A stretch of DNA of 64,000 bases from Achromobacter sp. B7 (GTDB lineage Bacteria > Pseudomonadota > Gammaproteobacteria > Burkholderiales > Burkholderiaceae_B), in the NCBI RefSeq assembly GCF_003600685.1, contig NZ_CP032084.1:6076001-6140000 (forward strand). Reading direction: 5' to 3'. The translations under genes were made by a program, and so were the position numbers. Under the pieces are notes generated by a model. It did not search any database. It was not told the origin of the DNA and saw nothing but the letters and a program-made list of their open reading frames with translations. Of the stretch, positions 51,334-63,447 are shown in pieces; positions within the stretch are counted from its first letter, which is position 1; each line of letters starts with the position of its first letter.

Positions 51334-53412
51334 TTAAGGCCTCTTCTGGCGCAGCAGCGCCTGCTTGAAGCGTTCAAACTCCTGATTGAAGTCGAGTGTA
51401 CGCTTCTGGGACGTCATGGCCGCCAGGACGCTGCTGCCGCTGCCTTGCGGCTTGACCCAGATCCAGACGCGGCGGTCGCGGATGTAGAACATCGAAAACA
51501 CGCCCAGGACCAGCAACAGGCTGCCCAGGTAGACCGTGTTCTTGCCCGGCGTGCGGCTGACCTGGAATACGCTGGCCTGCACGTGGTTGAAGTCCGCCAG
51601 CGACAGGAACACCGGCGCCGGATAGACCGTCAGGTCGGACAGCGCCGCCACGGCCAGGCGCGACCAGACGGCCGCGCGTTCGCCATCCGGGCCTTCCACG
51701 GCCACGGCCGGCAAGCCGGCGCGCTCGCGCTCGATGGCGCGCAATTCGTTCATGCTGGCCCCGATCAGCCGGATCACCACATCCGCGGCGCGTTCCAGGT
51801 CGGCAGCGGGCGTGTTGGCTTGCAGGAATGCGGCCACCGCTTGCAGGCCGCCCGAGGCAAAGGTTTCCAGCGCGCGCTCGGCGGCAGTTTGCAAGGGTTG
51901 GCGGTCGGCGCCGGACGGACTGTTGCGCTCGGCGAAACGACGGGCGGCTTCCCGGCGCGCGGCCGGGTCGGCCAAGGTGGCGCGCAAGCGCATGAATTCA
52001 CCGATGGAACTGTCGTCGTCGGCCGGAATGCGCAGGTAACGGAAGGGCTCCGACGCATTGTTGCGTACCCCGGCCAGGAAGACGGTGGCGCCGTCCAATT
52101 CCATGGGCAGCATGTAGTTCTGGAATTCGTGCGCCTGGCCGGCATCGTCGATCAGCTTGTATTCGACGCTGGGGCCCACGTTGCGCAGGTTTTCGTTCTT
52201 CTTGCCCGCCGCGCTGCCGGACACCGAGGCCACGTGCTCGGCAAAGCTCTGGTTGGCGCCCTTGGGGTCACCGCGCGTCAGGTCCTCGACGTTGATCGGG
52301 CGCATGGCGGTGATTTCGACACCCATGCTGCGCGGGCCACCCGACGTCTGCGCCGTCACTTCGCTGGTCTTGCCCACCGTGCCGTTCACCGAGAAGGTCG
52401 CGGCATTGGCGCCGACCAGCGGGTAGCCCTTCAAGACCACCGTGCTGCCGCCATCGTCAAAACTGGACTGGTACACGGTCATGCCCTTGAAGCGCAGCGG
52501 CTCGTTGACCTCGATGGTGGAATCGAAGGTCTTGCCCGTGTCCGGGTCGGTGACTTCAACTTCGCTGGCAAAGCGGCTGGGCATGCCGGTCGAGTAGTAA
52601 TCGACCACGAATTTCTTCAGCTTCAGTGTGAAGGGCATCGGCTGCACCAAGGCGCCGTCGCCCACCATCACCACCGCCGTGCTGGCCTGCCCGCCTTCGG
52701 GCACCAGCACGCTGGCACGGAAACTGGGGTTGTTGACCGACAAACGGCCGCTTTCGGGCACTTCCGAAATCAGCATGTTGTCCACAATGGGCTGCTTGCC
52801 GCCAAACATGACCTGCAGCCGCACCGGCAATTCGCTATCGAGCAGCCCGCCGATGCAGATGATGACCATGGCCGCGTGCGCGAAGACGTAGCCCAGGCGG
52901 TTGGCGCTGCCCTTCTTGGCGGCCAGCAGCACGCCGTCGGCGTCCTGCCGCTGCCGTACGGCATAGCCCAGCCGCTCAAGCAGCGCCTTCAGGCCGGCCG
53001 ATGTCTGTGCCACGTCGGTGGGTTCTTCGGTTTCCACACGATGCGGGAAGGCGCGCAGGCTGCTGGCGCGCACGTGCTCGCGGAAGGAGCGCGCGTCACG
53101 CAACATCTTGGGCGCGTTGCGGATCAGGCACACCGAGGTCGACACGACCAAAAAGCCCATGATCAGCAGAAACCACCAGCTGTTGTAGACGTGCCAGATG
53201 GAAAATTTGTCGAACACCTCGTACCAGAACGGCCCGAACTGGTCGATGTAGTTGCTGGACGAACGGTTCTGCTGCAACACCGTGCCCACCAGGCTCGCCA
53301 CGCAGATGAACATCAGCAGGCTGACGGCAAAACGCATCGAACCAAGCAGTTCGAAGAAGTCGCCGGGCAGGCTGCGCAAAGAGGGGCGGGTGTGGGTTCG
53401 TGTTGAATTCAT
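51334..53412 (-). CDS. cytochrome c biogenesis protein ResB/Ccs1
   Basis: A 692-residue System II partner of CcsB that supplies periplasmic apocytochrome and heme-ligating domains. Three N-terminal helices (about 30-55, 75-110 and 165-190) include the family text LLGSMRFAVSLLMFICVASLVGTVLQQN, followed by a large periplasmic domain and a last helix near 630. ATG 53412 (MNSTRTH) is used; an in-frame ATG at 53463 would place a terminator-like hairpin inside the coding region. No ordinary ribosome-binding site is visible: only the G-run within that hairpin lies upstream. Confidence 0.9.
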   Translation of the reverse strand: MNSTRTHTRPSLRSLPGDFFELLGSMRFAVSLLMFICVASLVGTVLQQNRSSSNYIDQFGPFWYEVFDKFSIWHVYNSWWFLLIMGFLVVSTSVCLIRNAPKMLRDARSFREHVRASSLRAFPHRVETEEPTDVAQTSAGLKALLERLGYAVRQRQDADGVLLAAKKGSANRLGYVFAHAAMVIICIGGLLDSELPVRLQVMFGGKQPIVDNMLISEVPESGRLSVNNPSFRASVLVPEGGQASTAVVMVGDGALVQPMPFTLKLKKFVVDYYSTGMPSRFASEVEVTDPDTGKTFDSTIEVNEPLRFKGMTVYQSSFDDGGSTVVLKGYPLVGANAATFSVNGTVGKTSEVTAQTSGGPRSMGVEITAMRPINVEDLTRGDPKGANQSFAEHVASVSGSAAGKKNENLRNVGPSVEYKLIDDAGQAHEFQNYMLPMELDGATVFLAGVRNNASEPFRYLRIPADDDSSIGEFMRLRATLADPAARREAARRFAERNSPSGADRQPLQTAAERALETFASGGLQAVAAFLQANTPAADLERAADVVIRLIGASMNELRAIERERAGLPAVAVEGPDGERAAVWSRLAVAALSDLTVYPAPVFLSLADFNHVQASVFQVSRTPGKNTVYLGSLLLVLGVFSMFYIRDRRVWIWVKPQGSGSSVLAAMTSQKRTLDFNQEFERFKQALLRQKRP

Positions 53413-53447
53413 GAAAAAAGGGGGGCCGCGCGATCGGCTACCCCCCT
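53413..53447 (-). terminator. terminator-like hairpin between cytochrome c4 and ccs1
   Basis: On the minus strand, GGGGGG and CCCCCC enclose a loop that can pair further (GCCG with CGGC), and TTTTTT follows. This is a good intrinsic terminator for the upstream cytochrome c4 gene. Its T-run ends 1 bp before the ccs1 ATG, so it also covers the ccs1 translation start region. Confidence 0.75.
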
Positions 53448-53531
53448 CATAGACAGCGCGCAACGGAATCAGGTTCCGTCACGCTCAGGTTGCATGAACG
53501 CGGACCAGCCGCGCGTGTTGCCGGCGTTGGC

Positions 53532-54233
53532 CTACCGCAAGCCCGCTGCGTAGTCGGACACGGCCTTGATATCGGCGTCCGACATGCGGTCTGCGATCGC
53601 GAACATGATTTCGTTCTTGCGGTCGCCGCTGCGGAACAGCTTGAGCTGCTCTTCGATGTACATGGGGAACTGCCCCGACAAGCGGGGGTACTGGCTGGGC
53701 ATGCCCGCGCCGTTTGCAGAGTGGCACGCCGCGCAGGCCGGCACATTGCGCTCCGGCAAGCCGCCGCGCCAGATCTTCTGACCCAGGTCGACCAACTTTT
53801 CCTGGCCCGCCGTGGCGGGTTCTTTCAGGGGTTGTTGCGCCAGGTACAGCGCAATGTTCTGCATGTCGGCCGGCGTCAGGTTCTGCGCCATGGCCGTCAT
53901 CGGGGTCGGATTGCCCCCCGCGCCATTGCGCACGGGCAGCTTGGCGCCCTGCTTGATCTGGAAGTCGGCCAGTTGCTTGGCCAGGTATTCGTGGGGTTGC
54001 GCGGCCAGGTTGGGGTTCACCGGGATGGTGCTATTGCCCGCCGCGCCATGACAGGACGCACAGGCAATGATGCCCCGCGAGGCGTCGCCCTGGTCAAACA
54101 GCTGACCGCCTTTGGCGGCATCTGGCTTGGCCGGGCCCGCTGCGCCGTCGGCGGCGAAACTGGGTGTAGAGAAGGCGGAGGCGCCGAGCAACAGCCCGCT
54201 CGCAACCAACATCCGGGACAGCACACGCTTCAT
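53532..54233 (-). CDS. diheme cytochrome c4-type protein
   Basis: A 233-residue periplasmic electron carrier. A signal peptide (MKRVLSRMLVASGLLLGASAFSTPSFA) ends at about 27. Two CxxCH heme sites are present, CASCH at 58-62 and CAACH near 160, each with a downstream Met ligand context (PTPMTAMA and RMSDADI). Two similar domains of about 90 residues are typical of cytochrome c4. ATG 54233 is preferred over one 9 codons upstream. It is divergent from engB, and the cytochrome maturation genes lie directly downstream. Confidence 0.93.
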   Translation of the reverse strand: MKRVLSRMLVASGLLLGASAFSTPSFAADGAAGPAKPDAAKGGQLFDQGDASRGIIACASCHGAAGNSTIPVNPNLAAQPHEYLAKQLADFQIKQGAKLPVRNGAGGNPTPMTAMAQNLTPADMQNIALYLAQQPLKEPATAGQEKLVDLGQKIWRGGLPERNVPACAACHSANGAGMPSQYPRLSGQFPMYIEEQLKLFRSGDRKNEIMFAIADRMSDADIKAVSDYAAGLR

Positions 54234-54410
54234 GAAGACCTCGACGATCACATCGATCAAGGCGCAAAAAGGCGCCCACGCCTACCCCGCACACCCTGAA
54301 AAACCGTATCGAACCTCTCTGCCCGTTCTGCCTGCCAAGTTGCCGCAGGCACCTAAACAGTAAGCAAAAAAGACGGCTCCGCGCACGGGGACCACTGTTG
54401 CAAACGCCGG

Positions 54411-54420
54411 ATTATACAAT
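54411..54420 (+). promoter_or_regulatory. candidate -10 element for engB-hemB
   Basis: ATTATACAAT contains a near-consensus TATACAAT 35 bp upstream of the preferred engB GTG start. No convincing -35 box lies 16-18 bp further upstream. Its presence supports the shorter engB start, since the longer frame would place the promoter inside the gene. Confidence 0.4.
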
Positions 54421-54454
54421 AGGGCTCGAAACCAACCGTATCCAAAGCCCATCC

Positions 54455-57023
<2,569 letters not shown>

Positions 57024-57092
57024 GGGCGCCGGCCTGGAGGGAGTGGGATGCGCCGCCCACGCAGCGCAGCCGCCATGGTATATCGCCCGCCG

Positions 57093-59018
57093 TCAGCGCA
57101 CCAGCACCTTGTCCAGCGATTCCGTGAAGCGCTTGGCATCCTGGAAACCCACTACGCGCGCATCGGGAAGTTCCTTGCCGCCCGGCTCGAAGAACATGAT
57201 TCCCGGCGGCCCGAACAGCCGGAAGCGTTTTAGCAGCGCGCGGTCGTCGGCGTTGTTTGCCGTGACGTCGGCCTGCACCAGCAACATGCCCGACATGCGC
57301 TGTGCGACACCGGGATCGGTGAACGTGAAGCGCTCCATTTCGCGGCAGGATACGCACCAGTCGGCATAGAAATCCAGCATGACCGGCTGGCGGCTTTGCG
57401 CCAGCAGCGCGTCCAGCTCGGCGTTGTTGCGCACGCGCGTGAATTGCATGTCGCCCTTGGCGACGGCCGTGCCCACCGACGCCTCGCCACGTGCGGCCAG
57501 ATGCGACAGCGGCTGCAAGACATCGCGCCCCCCGCTGGCCGCGCCGATCAGCCAAGCGGCGGCGGCAAGCGCCAACAGCAGCCCCAGCCCCTTGGCAAAC
57601 ATGCGACCGGCACCGGCGCCCGCGGGCAAGGCGTCAAACGCGCGCAGCATCACGGCGGACACGACGGCCAGGAAGGCCCAACCCGTCATCTGCACCCAGG
57701 TCGGCACCACCGGGATTAGCATCCACCACGCGGTCCCCAGCAGCAGCATGCCAAACAGGCGCTTGACGCCATCCATCCACGGGCCGGCCTTGGGCAGCAA
57801 CGCGCCCGAGGACGCGCCCACGATCAGCAAGGGCACGCCCATGCCCCAGGCCATGGCAAACAACGCCGAGCCGCCCAGGATGACGTCGCCCGTTTGCGAG
57901 ATATACAGCAGCGCGCCGGCCAACGGCGCGGCCACGCACGGCCCGACGATCAAGGCGGACAAGGCGCCCATCAGCAGCGCGCCGGTGTAGCGGCCGCCCG
58001 GCACGCGTGACGAGCGCTCGGACAGCTTGGCCTGGACGCCGGACGGCATCTGGAACGTGAACACGTCGAACATGGCCAGCGCCAGCACGGTCAGCAGGAT
58101 GGCGAACAGCGTCAGGATCCAGGGGGTTTGCAACCAGGCGGCCAGACCGGCGCCGCTCAGGCCAGCGGCCACGCCCAGCGCGGTGTAGACCACCGACATA
58201 CCCAGCACATAGGTCGCCGCCAGGGCCAAACCCCGACCGCGCGTGGGCCGGGGCTGCGCCACGCCACCCAGCACGATCGAAGACAGGATGGGAATCATCG
58301 GCAACACGCAGGGCGTGAAGGCCAGCAACAAACCCAGGATCAAAAACACGCCCGCCGTCTTGGCCCAACCCAGGCCGCCCAGCGCATCGGCCAGACCGGT
58401 ATCGCCTGCGTTGACCAGGGCGCCAAGGCCGGTAGCCGCGGGGGCTGAGGTGGATTGCCCAGGTTGCGATGATTGCCCGGCCGTTGCAAGCAGACCGCCC
58501 GCCAAGGCGTATCCGCCCGCCACCGGCGTCAGCTTGACGCTGCTGTCCATCGGCGGATAGCACAGCCCGGCGTCCGCGCACCCCTGCCCGGTCAACGTCA
58601 GGGTGAAAGGCGCGGTGCCCGAGCCCACCGGCACGCGAATCAGGACGTCCTTGTGGAAGACTTCCATGTCCTTTTCGAAGGTCGGGTCGTACTTGACCTC
58701 GCCCTTCGGATAGACGGCCTCGCCCAGCGTTGTGGCATCGGCCGGGCTGATCGTGATGCCGAAACGCTCGCGGTACATGTAGTAGCCGGGCGCAACCTTG
58801 TAGTGCAGTTCCAGCGTGTCGGGCGCGGCCATCTTCGCGCTGAAGACGAACGCTTTTTCGGGCTCAAGAAAGTCGGCTTCAGCGTGCGCCGCCTGCCAAC
58901 CCAGCAGCAACAGCATCATTGCCAGCAATGCCAGGCAGCGTCCGATCAGAGTGCGCGCCGCGCGAGGGGCGTGAATCGGGCGCCCGGGCGCGTCGACGAT
59001 ACCGGCAGGTTGAAACAT
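57093..59018 (-). CDS. dsbD: thiol:disulfide interchange protein DsbD
   Basis: A 641-residue inner-membrane protein that passes electrons from thioredoxin to periplasmic DsbC and to cytochrome c maturation. A signal peptide ends at AHA-EAD (about 46). The periplasmic alpha domain (about 47-170) holds the Cys pair around CADAGLCYPP. The eight-helix beta domain contains FTPCVLPMIP and VGPCVAAPLAG, and the C-terminal thioredoxin-like gamma domain has DWCVSC at about 553-558. The start is ATG 59018, overlapping the cutA stop as TGATG. Confidence 0.95.
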   Translation of the reverse strand: MFQPAGIVDAPGRPIHAPRAARTLIGRCLALLAMMLLLLGWQAAHAEADFLEPEKAFVFSAKMAAPDTLELHYKVAPGYYMYRERFGITISPADATTLGEAVYPKGEVKYDPTFEKDMEVFHKDVLIRVPVGSGTAPFTLTLTGQGCADAGLCYPPMDSSVKLTPVAGGYALAGGLLATAGQSSQPGQSTSAPAATGLGALVNAGDTGLADALGGLGWAKTAGVFLILGLLLAFTPCVLPMIPILSSIVLGGVAQPRPTRGRGLALAATYVLGMSVVYTALGVAAGLSGAGLAAWLQTPWILTLFAILLTVLALAMFDVFTFQMPSGVQAKLSERSSRVPGGRYTGALLMGALSALIVGPCVAAPLAGALLYISQTGDVILGGSALFAMAWGMGVPLLIVGASSGALLPKAGPWMDGVKRLFGMLLLGTAWWMLIPVVPTWVQMTGWAFLAVVSAVMLRAFDALPAGAGAGRMFAKGLGLLLALAAAAWLIGAASGGRDVLQPLSHLAARGEASVGTAVAKGDMQFTRVRNNAELDALLAQSRQPVMLDFYADWCVSCREMERFTFTDPGVAQRMSGMLLVQADVTANNADDRALLKRFRLFGPPGIMFFEPGGKELPDARVVGFQDAKRFTESLDKVLVR

Positions 59019-59365
59019 CAGTCTCTCTTGTTTTTGGTGACGGCCGTTTGTTCTCGCACCCAATCCAGATAGGGCGCGGCGCCGCCGATGACCGGCAGCA
59101 CGATAATTTCGGGCACATCGTAGGGATGCATCTGCGCCAGGGCCTGAACAACGGCTTGATGACGTGCGTAGGTGGTTTTGATATGGACGGGGACTTCTTC
59201 CGTCCCCTCGACCTCTCCGTTCCACAGATAGATGGACAGGCCCGGCGCGCCAAGGTTCACGCACGCGGCCAATCCATCTTCCACCAGCACATGCGCGATG
59301 CGCTTGGCCAGCAAGAGGTCGGGCGCATTGCTGATGACCAGCACGACGTCGTCATCGCGCAACAT
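59018..59365 (-). CDS. cutA: divalent-cation tolerance protein CutA
   Basis: A 115-residue cytosolic trimeric protein. The family text is clear: VVLVISNAPDLLLAKRIAHVLVEDGLAACVNL, the NGEVEGTEEVPVHIKTTYARH strand pair and HPYDVPEIIVLPVIGG. The start is ATG 59365 (MLRDDD), giving the family length; the frame is open further upstream only as noise. The stop overlaps the dsbD start, the common cutA-dsbD arrangement. Its biochemical role is uncertain in general. Confidence 0.94.
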   Translation of the reverse strand: MLRDDDVVLVISNAPDLLLAKRIAHVLVEDGLAACVNLGAPGLSIYLWNGEVEGTEEVPVHIKTTYARHQAVVQALAQMHPYDVPEIIVLPVIGGAAPYLDWVREQTAVTKNKRD

Positions 59366-59543
59366 GGAGGCTCCTTGAGATAACCGTGTGGGATGTAACT
59401 CGGGGTATTTTATCGATATTGCGCCGAAGCCCGGACGCCGGACGCTGGCGGCCGGACCCGGATACCCGCGCTCGAACCTGCCGGCCAAGCGCCCGCAACC
59501 GTATCGACGCCGCCACCATGCCACCCGCTTTCACGAGGCCCGC

Positions 59544-59981
59544 ATGCCCGACAATTGCCTGTTCTGCCGGATCGCCCGGCACGAGATTCCCGCGCACATC
59601 ATCCATGAAGACGACCGCTTGATGGCCTTCCTGGACATCCAGCCGGTACGGCCGGGACACACGCTGATCATTCCGAAGCAGCATTACCCGTACTTCGAGG
59701 ACATGCCGGCCGACCTGGCGGGGCACATCGTAAACCTGGGACAGAAGCTGGGACGCCACATGAAGCGCCTGTACGGCGTGCAGCGCGTGGGGTTCGCGTT
59801 CACGGGCATACACGTCGCGCATTCGCACGCGCACGTCATCCCCATGCATCACACGCAGGACGTCACATCCACCGCGTACATCGAACAGCAGGACCTGACG
59901 TTCAAGATGCCGCCGCAACCGCCTCAAGAGGTACTGGCAGCCACCGCCGAGCAGCTGCGAGGGGAACTGCACGCCTCGTGA
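59544..59981 (+). CDS. HIT-family nucleotide-binding protein
   Basis: A 145-residue protein with the histidine triad HSHAHVIPMH near residue 90, used by nucleotide phosphoramidases and hydrolases. The CLFCRIARHEIPAHIIHEDDRLMAFLDIQPVRPGHTLIIPKQHY block is typical of the branch carrying the CxxC pair. ATG 59544 gives the family N-terminus; the frame opens 52 codons earlier without similarity. It diverges from cutA, with about 180 bp between starts, and converges on rplQ. Confidence 0.9.
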   Translation: MPDNCLFCRIARHEIPAHIIHEDDRLMAFLDIQPVRPGHTLIIPKQHYPYFEDMPADLAGHIVNLGQKLGRHMKRLYGVQRVGFAFTGIHVAHSHAHVIPMHHTQDVTSTAYIEQQDLTFKMPPQPPQEVLAATAEQLRGELHAS

Positions 59982-60012
59982 CGTCAGTCGCGTGGCGGGG
60001 CGCGCAAATAAA

Positions 60013-60042
60013 ACAAGGGCGGGTCCGAAGACCCGCCCTTGT
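60013..60042. terminator. bidirectional terminator between HIT gene and rplQ
   Basis: A perfect 12-bp stem, ACAAGGGCGGGT (60013-60024) with ACCCGCCCTTGT (60031-60042), has a 6-nt loop CCGAAG. On the minus strand the stem is followed by a T-rich run (TTTTATTT), so it should end the alpha ribosomal operon; it is also 31 bp after the HIT stop. Confidence 0.88.
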
Positions 60043-60062
60043 CGCTTATCTAGCAACCGAAT

Positions 60063-60455
60063 TTATTCGGCGCTGTCCGCAGCGGCTTCATCAACTTCCG
60101 GACGGTCAACCAGTTCCATGAAAGCCATGGGAGCGTTGTCGCCTTGACGGAAGCCCATCTTCAGCACGCGGGTGTAGCCACCGTTACGGGCCGCGTAGCG
60201 CGGGCCGATTTCGGCAAACAGCTTCACCACCGCATCGCGATCGCGCAGACGGGCAAATGCCAGACGCTTGTTCGCCAGCGTGGGCTCTTTGCCCAGCGTG
60301 ATCAGGGGTTCGATGACGCGGCGCAATTCTTTCGCCTTCGGCAGCGTGGTCTTGATGGCTTCGTGAGTGATCAACGAAACGGCCATGTTGCGGAACATGG
60401 CAAGACGGTGACTGCTGGTGCGGTTGAGCTTACGCAAGCCATTACCGTGACGCAT
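60063..60455 (-). CDS. rplQ: 50S ribosomal protein L17
   Basis: A 130-residue large-subunit protein near the exit tunnel. [56 protein letters not shown] is the universal N-terminus. The acidic tail after MELVDRP is variable. Last gene of the alpha operon, 183 bp after rpoA, a gap that carries two hairpins. Confidence 0.98.
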   Translation of the reverse strand: MRHGNGLRKLNRTSSHRLAMFRNMAVSLITHEAIKTTLPKAKELRRVIEPLITLGKEPTLANKRLAFARLRDRDAVVKLFAEIGPRYAARNGGYTRVLKMGFRQGDNAPMAFMELVDRPEVDEAAADSAE

Positions 60456-60574
60456 GATAAGTTTCCTTTGAATCTAAAGATGGCGTTCGCCATCGGGTTG
60501 CCGGCTCTTCTATCAACCTGCAATCAGGCCGCGGTCCGGTAGAAAACGGTGCATTTTACGACGAATTCGCAAAC

Positions 60575-60629
60575 CGCCCGACGGGGTTGCCGGGCGTTGC
60601 AGGTGGCGCCCCGTTGCCGGGGTGCCACC
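60575..60629 (-). other. tandem hairpins between rpoA and rplQ
   Basis: Two stem-loops fill the gap: CGCCCG/CGGGCG (60575-60580 with 60591-60596) and a stronger one pairing GGTGGC with GCCACC and CCCCG with CGGGG around a TTGC loop (60602-60629). Neither is followed by a T-run on the minus strand. They may be RNA-processing or stability elements that set the RpoA to L17 ratio. Confidence 0.6.
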
Positions 60630-60638
60630 CGTTAAAAC

Positions 60639-61625
60639 TTAGGGACGCTCCAGGCCCAGGGGCGGCCAGTTCTCGAGCTTCATGCCCAAGGTCAAGCCAC
60701 GTGCAGCCAGAACTTCCTTGATTTCGTTGAGCGACTTGCGACCCAGGTTCGGGGTCTTGAGCAGCTCGTTTTCGGTACGCTGGATCAGGTCGCCGATGTA
60801 GTAGATGTTTTCGGCCTTCAGGCAGTTGGCCGAACGCACGGTCAGTTCCAGGTCGTCGACCGGACGCAGCAGGACCGGGTCGATCTGCGGCGTGCCGCGA
60901 ACCGGAGCTTCGTACGAATCACCAGCGCCTTCCAGCGCGGCGAAGACCGAGATCTGGTCCATCAGGATGCGAGCCGACTGGCGCACCGCTTCCTCGGGCG
61001 AAATGACGCCGTTGGTTTCGATGTCCAGAACCAGCTTGTCCAGGTCGGTGCGCTGTTCCACACGGGCGCTTTCCACCGCGTAGCTGACGCGGCGAACCGG
61101 GCTGAACGAAGCGTCCAGAACGATACGGCCGATGGTGTGGGTGCGGTCTTCCGACAGCGCGCGCACGTTGCCCGGCACGTAGCCGCGGCCCTTCTCAACC
61201 TTGATCTGCATTTCCAGCTTGCCTGCGTCCGTCAGGTTGCAGATGGCATGGCCGGGGTTGATGATCTCGACGTCGTGCGGCAGTTCAATGTCGCTGGCCA
61301 GCACGGTGCCCGCGCCGGTCTTGCGCAGAACCAGGGTCACTTCGTCGCGATTGTGCAGCTTGAAAACCACGCCCTTCAGGTTCAGCAGGATGTCGACGAC
61401 ATCTTCGCGAACGCCCGGGATGGTCGAATATTCGTGCACCACGCCCGTCATTTGCACTTCGGTCGGCGCGTAGCCGGTCATCGAAGACAGCAGGATGCGG
61501 CGCAGGGCGTTGCCCAGCGTATGACCGTAGCCACGCTCGAACGGCTCCATCACGATCTTGGCATGGTGCGTGCCGACCGGTTCGACTTCAATGGAGCGCG
61601 GCTTCAGAAAACCTTGAGTGGACAT
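60639..61625 (-). CDS. rpoA: DNA-directed RNA polymerase subunit alpha
   Basis: A 328-residue core RNA polymerase subunit. The N-terminal assembly domain (about 1-235) includes [33 protein letters not shown]. The C-terminal domain (about 250-320), which contacts UP elements and activators, shows [46 protein letters not shown]. It lies between rpsD and rplQ in the conserved alpha operon order. Confidence 0.99.
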   Translation of the reverse strand: MSTQGFLKPRSIEVEPVGTHHAKIVMEPFERGYGHTLGNALRRILLSSMTGYAPTEVQMTGVVHEYSTIPGVREDVVDILLNLKGVVFKLHNRDEVTLVLRKTGAGTVLASDIELPHDVEIINPGHAICNLTDAGKLEMQIKVEKGRGYVPGNVRALSEDRTHTIGRIVLDASFSPVRRVSYAVESARVEQRTDLDKLVLDIETNGVISPEEAVRQSARILMDQISVFAALEGAGDSYEAPVRGTPQIDPVLLRPVDDLELTVRSANCLKAENIYYIGDLIQRTENELLKTPNLGRKSLNEIKEVLAARGLTLGMKLENWPPLGLERP

Positions 61626-61734
61626 TTACTGTGTTCCTTTTCAATACCCTCGGCTCGTTACACCGATAAGGCTGATGGACAGGTGAAACATGAAACTCGG
61701 GCAGCGCGAAAGCGCCGGCCGATACTTACCGCAA

Positions 61735-61766
61735 AGCCCGCCCCACCAAAAGGCGGAAGGCGGGCT
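61735..61766 (-). other. hairpin between rpsD and rpoA
   Basis: AGCCCGCC (61735-61742) and GGCGGGCT (61759-61766) form an 8-bp stem within the 213-bp rpsD-rpoA gap. The gap also holds two direct copies of GCGCCGGCCGA (61712-61722 and 61823-61833). No gene is visible in the gap, and the role of these elements is unknown. Confidence 0.5.
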
Positions 61767-61838
61767 GCTGCGAGACGTGCAAACGGGTCGCGGGACCAGT
61801 AGCCGGCACACCTGCGAAGGAGGCGCCGGCCGACCTGA

Positions 61839-62462
61839 TTAACGCGAGTACAGTTCGACGACCATCGATTCGTTGATGTCGCGAGCGACGTCAGCGCGAT
61901 CGGGGACCGACTTGAACGTACCGGTCAGCTTGGTCGCGTCGACTTCCACCCATTGGGGGATGCCGATGCTGGTGGCCAGGTCGAGCGATTCCTTGATACG
62001 GCCTTGCTTCTTGGCCTTTTCACGGATCGAGACGACGTCGCCGGCCTTTACCAGCATCGAAGCGATGTCAGCCGTGTGGCCGTTCAGTTCGATGGCGCGG
62101 TGGCTGACCAGCTGGCGAGCTTCGGCGCGCGTCGAGCCGAAGCCCATGCGGTAGACGACGTTGTCCAGGCGCGATTCCAGCAGCTGGATCAGGGTTTCGC
62201 CGGTGTTGCCACGGCGACGCTCTGCTTCAGCGAAGTACTTGCGGAATTGCTTTTCCAGCACGCCGTACATGCGCTTGAGCTTTTGCTTTTCGCGCAGCTG
62301 CAGGCCGTAGTCGGAAGTGCGGGCACCCGAAGTGCGGCCGTGTTGGCCAGGCTTGGAATCCAGCTTGCACTTGGAATCCAGCGAGCGACGGGCGCTCTTC
62401 AGGAACAGGTCAGTACCCTCGCGGCGCGAGAGCTTGCATTTGGGTCCAATATAACGTGCCAT
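61839..62462 (-). CDS. rpsD: 30S ribosomal protein S4
   Basis: A 207-residue primary 16S rRNA-binding protein that also represses the alpha operon in E. coli. [23 protein letters not shown] opens the protein, and the S4 RNA-binding domain (about 95-160) includes [31 protein letters not shown]. It is 11 bp after rpsK. The cysteine-zinc motif of some S4 paralogues is absent. Confidence 0.99.
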   Translation of the reverse strand: MARYIGPKCKLSRREGTDLFLKSARRSLDSKCKLDSKPGQHGRTSGARTSDYGLQLREKQKLKRMYGVLEKQFRKYFAEAERRRGNTGETLIQLLESRLDNVVYRMGFGSTRAEARQLVSHRAIELNGHTADIASMLVKAGDVVSIREKAKKQGRIKESLDLATSIGIPQWVEVDATKLTGTFKSVPDRADVARDINESMVVELYSR

Positions 62463-62473
62463 GTGGATTCCCT

Positions 62474-62875
62474 TTAGATACGACGACGCTTCGGCGGACG
62501 GCAGCCGTTGTGCGGAACGGGCGTGATGTCGGCGATGGACGAAATCTTGATGCCCAGCGCGTTCAACGCGCGGACCGACGATTCGCGGCCAGGACCGGGG
62601 CCCTTGATGCGCACTTCCAGCGTCTTGATGCCGTATTCCAGCGCGACGCGGCCAGCCGTTTCAGCGGCGACTTGCGCGGCAAACGGGGTCGACTTACGCG
62701 AACCCTTGAAACCAGCACCACCCGAAGTGGCCCACGACAAAGCGTTGCCCTGACGGTCGGTGATGGTGATGATGGTGTTGTTGAACGAAGCGTGAACGTG
62801 CGCGATGCCGTCCGAGACGTTCTTCTTAACCTTTTTGCGCACGCGCGAAGCGCCGCTGGTGGAAGCTTTCGCCAT
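62474..62875 (-). CDS. rpsK: 30S ribosomal protein S11
   Basis: A 133-residue small-subunit platform protein. [50 protein letters not shown] and the C-terminal [16 protein letters not shown] are universal S11 sequences. It lies between rpsM (15 bp) and rpsD (11 bp). Confidence 0.99.
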   Translation of the reverse strand: MAKASTSGASRVRKKVKKNVSDGIAHVHASFNNTIITITDRQGNALSWATSGGAGFKGSRKSTPFAAQVAAETAGRVALEYGIKTLEVRIKGPGPGRESSVRALNALGIKISSIADITPVPHNGCRPPKRRRI

Positions 62876-62890
62876 AATCCAGTTCCTCGA

Positions 62891-63256
62891 TTATTTCTTC
62901 AGGGACGCAGCAGCACGACGCGGGCCCTTACGGGTCCGGGCGTTGGTGCGAGTGCGCTGGCCGCGCACGGGCAAACCGCGCTTGTGACGCATACCGCGGT
63001 AGGTTCCCAGGTCGATCAAACGCTTGATCGAGAGCTGTACTTCACGACGCAGGTCGCCTTCAACCGTGAACAAACCAACATGTTCGCGGACGCGTTCCAA
63101 TTCAGCGTCGTTCAGATCCTTGACCTTTTTGTCAAAGGGTACGTTTGCCGCTTCGCAGATTTTGCGAGCGCGCGTACGACCAATGCCAAAAATGGCGGTC
63201 AGTCCGATCTCGGCGTGCTGTTGCGGCGGGATGTTAATGCCAGCAATACGGGCCAT
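62891..63256 (-). CDS. rpsM: 30S ribosomal protein S13
   Basis: A 121-residue protein of the small-subunit head, contacting the P-site tRNA and the L5 bridge. [30 protein letters not shown] and the C-terminal [24 protein letters not shown] are diagnostic. First gene of the alpha operon proper, 43 bp after rpmJ. Confidence 0.99.
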   Translation of the reverse strand: MARIAGINIPPQQHAEIGLTAIFGIGRTRARKICEAANVPFDKKVKDLNDAELERVREHVGLFTVEGDLRREVQLSIKRLIDLGTYRGMRHKRGLPVRGQRTRTNARTRKGPRRAAASLKK

Positions 63257-63299
63257 GACTATTCCTTGAATAAATCTGTTGCGTAGTCGCTAACCCGAG

Positions 63300-63413
63300 T
63301 TAGCCTTGACGCTGCTTGTGACGCGGGTCGGTGCAGATAACACGCACCACGCCGTGACGTTTGATAACTTTGCAGTTGCGGCAGATCCGCTTAACCGATG
63401 CCATTACTTTCAT
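63300..63413 (-). CDS. rpmJ: 50S ribosomal protein L36
   Basis: A 37-residue protein read directly from the minus strand: [21 protein letters not shown], then [16 protein letters not shown]. The zinc-ribbon ligands CRNC, the second-half Cys and the final His are intact, so this is the zinc-binding C+ form. It lies between infA and rpsM, as in most bacteria. Confidence 0.97.
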
Positions 63414-63447
63414 GGTTGACTCCTAATTTTCCGTAATCCGGTTCCGC

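Noticed and set aside
51445..53406. 653-codon plus-strand frame antisense to ccs1
   Set aside because: Antisense artefact; ccs1 has clear family features.
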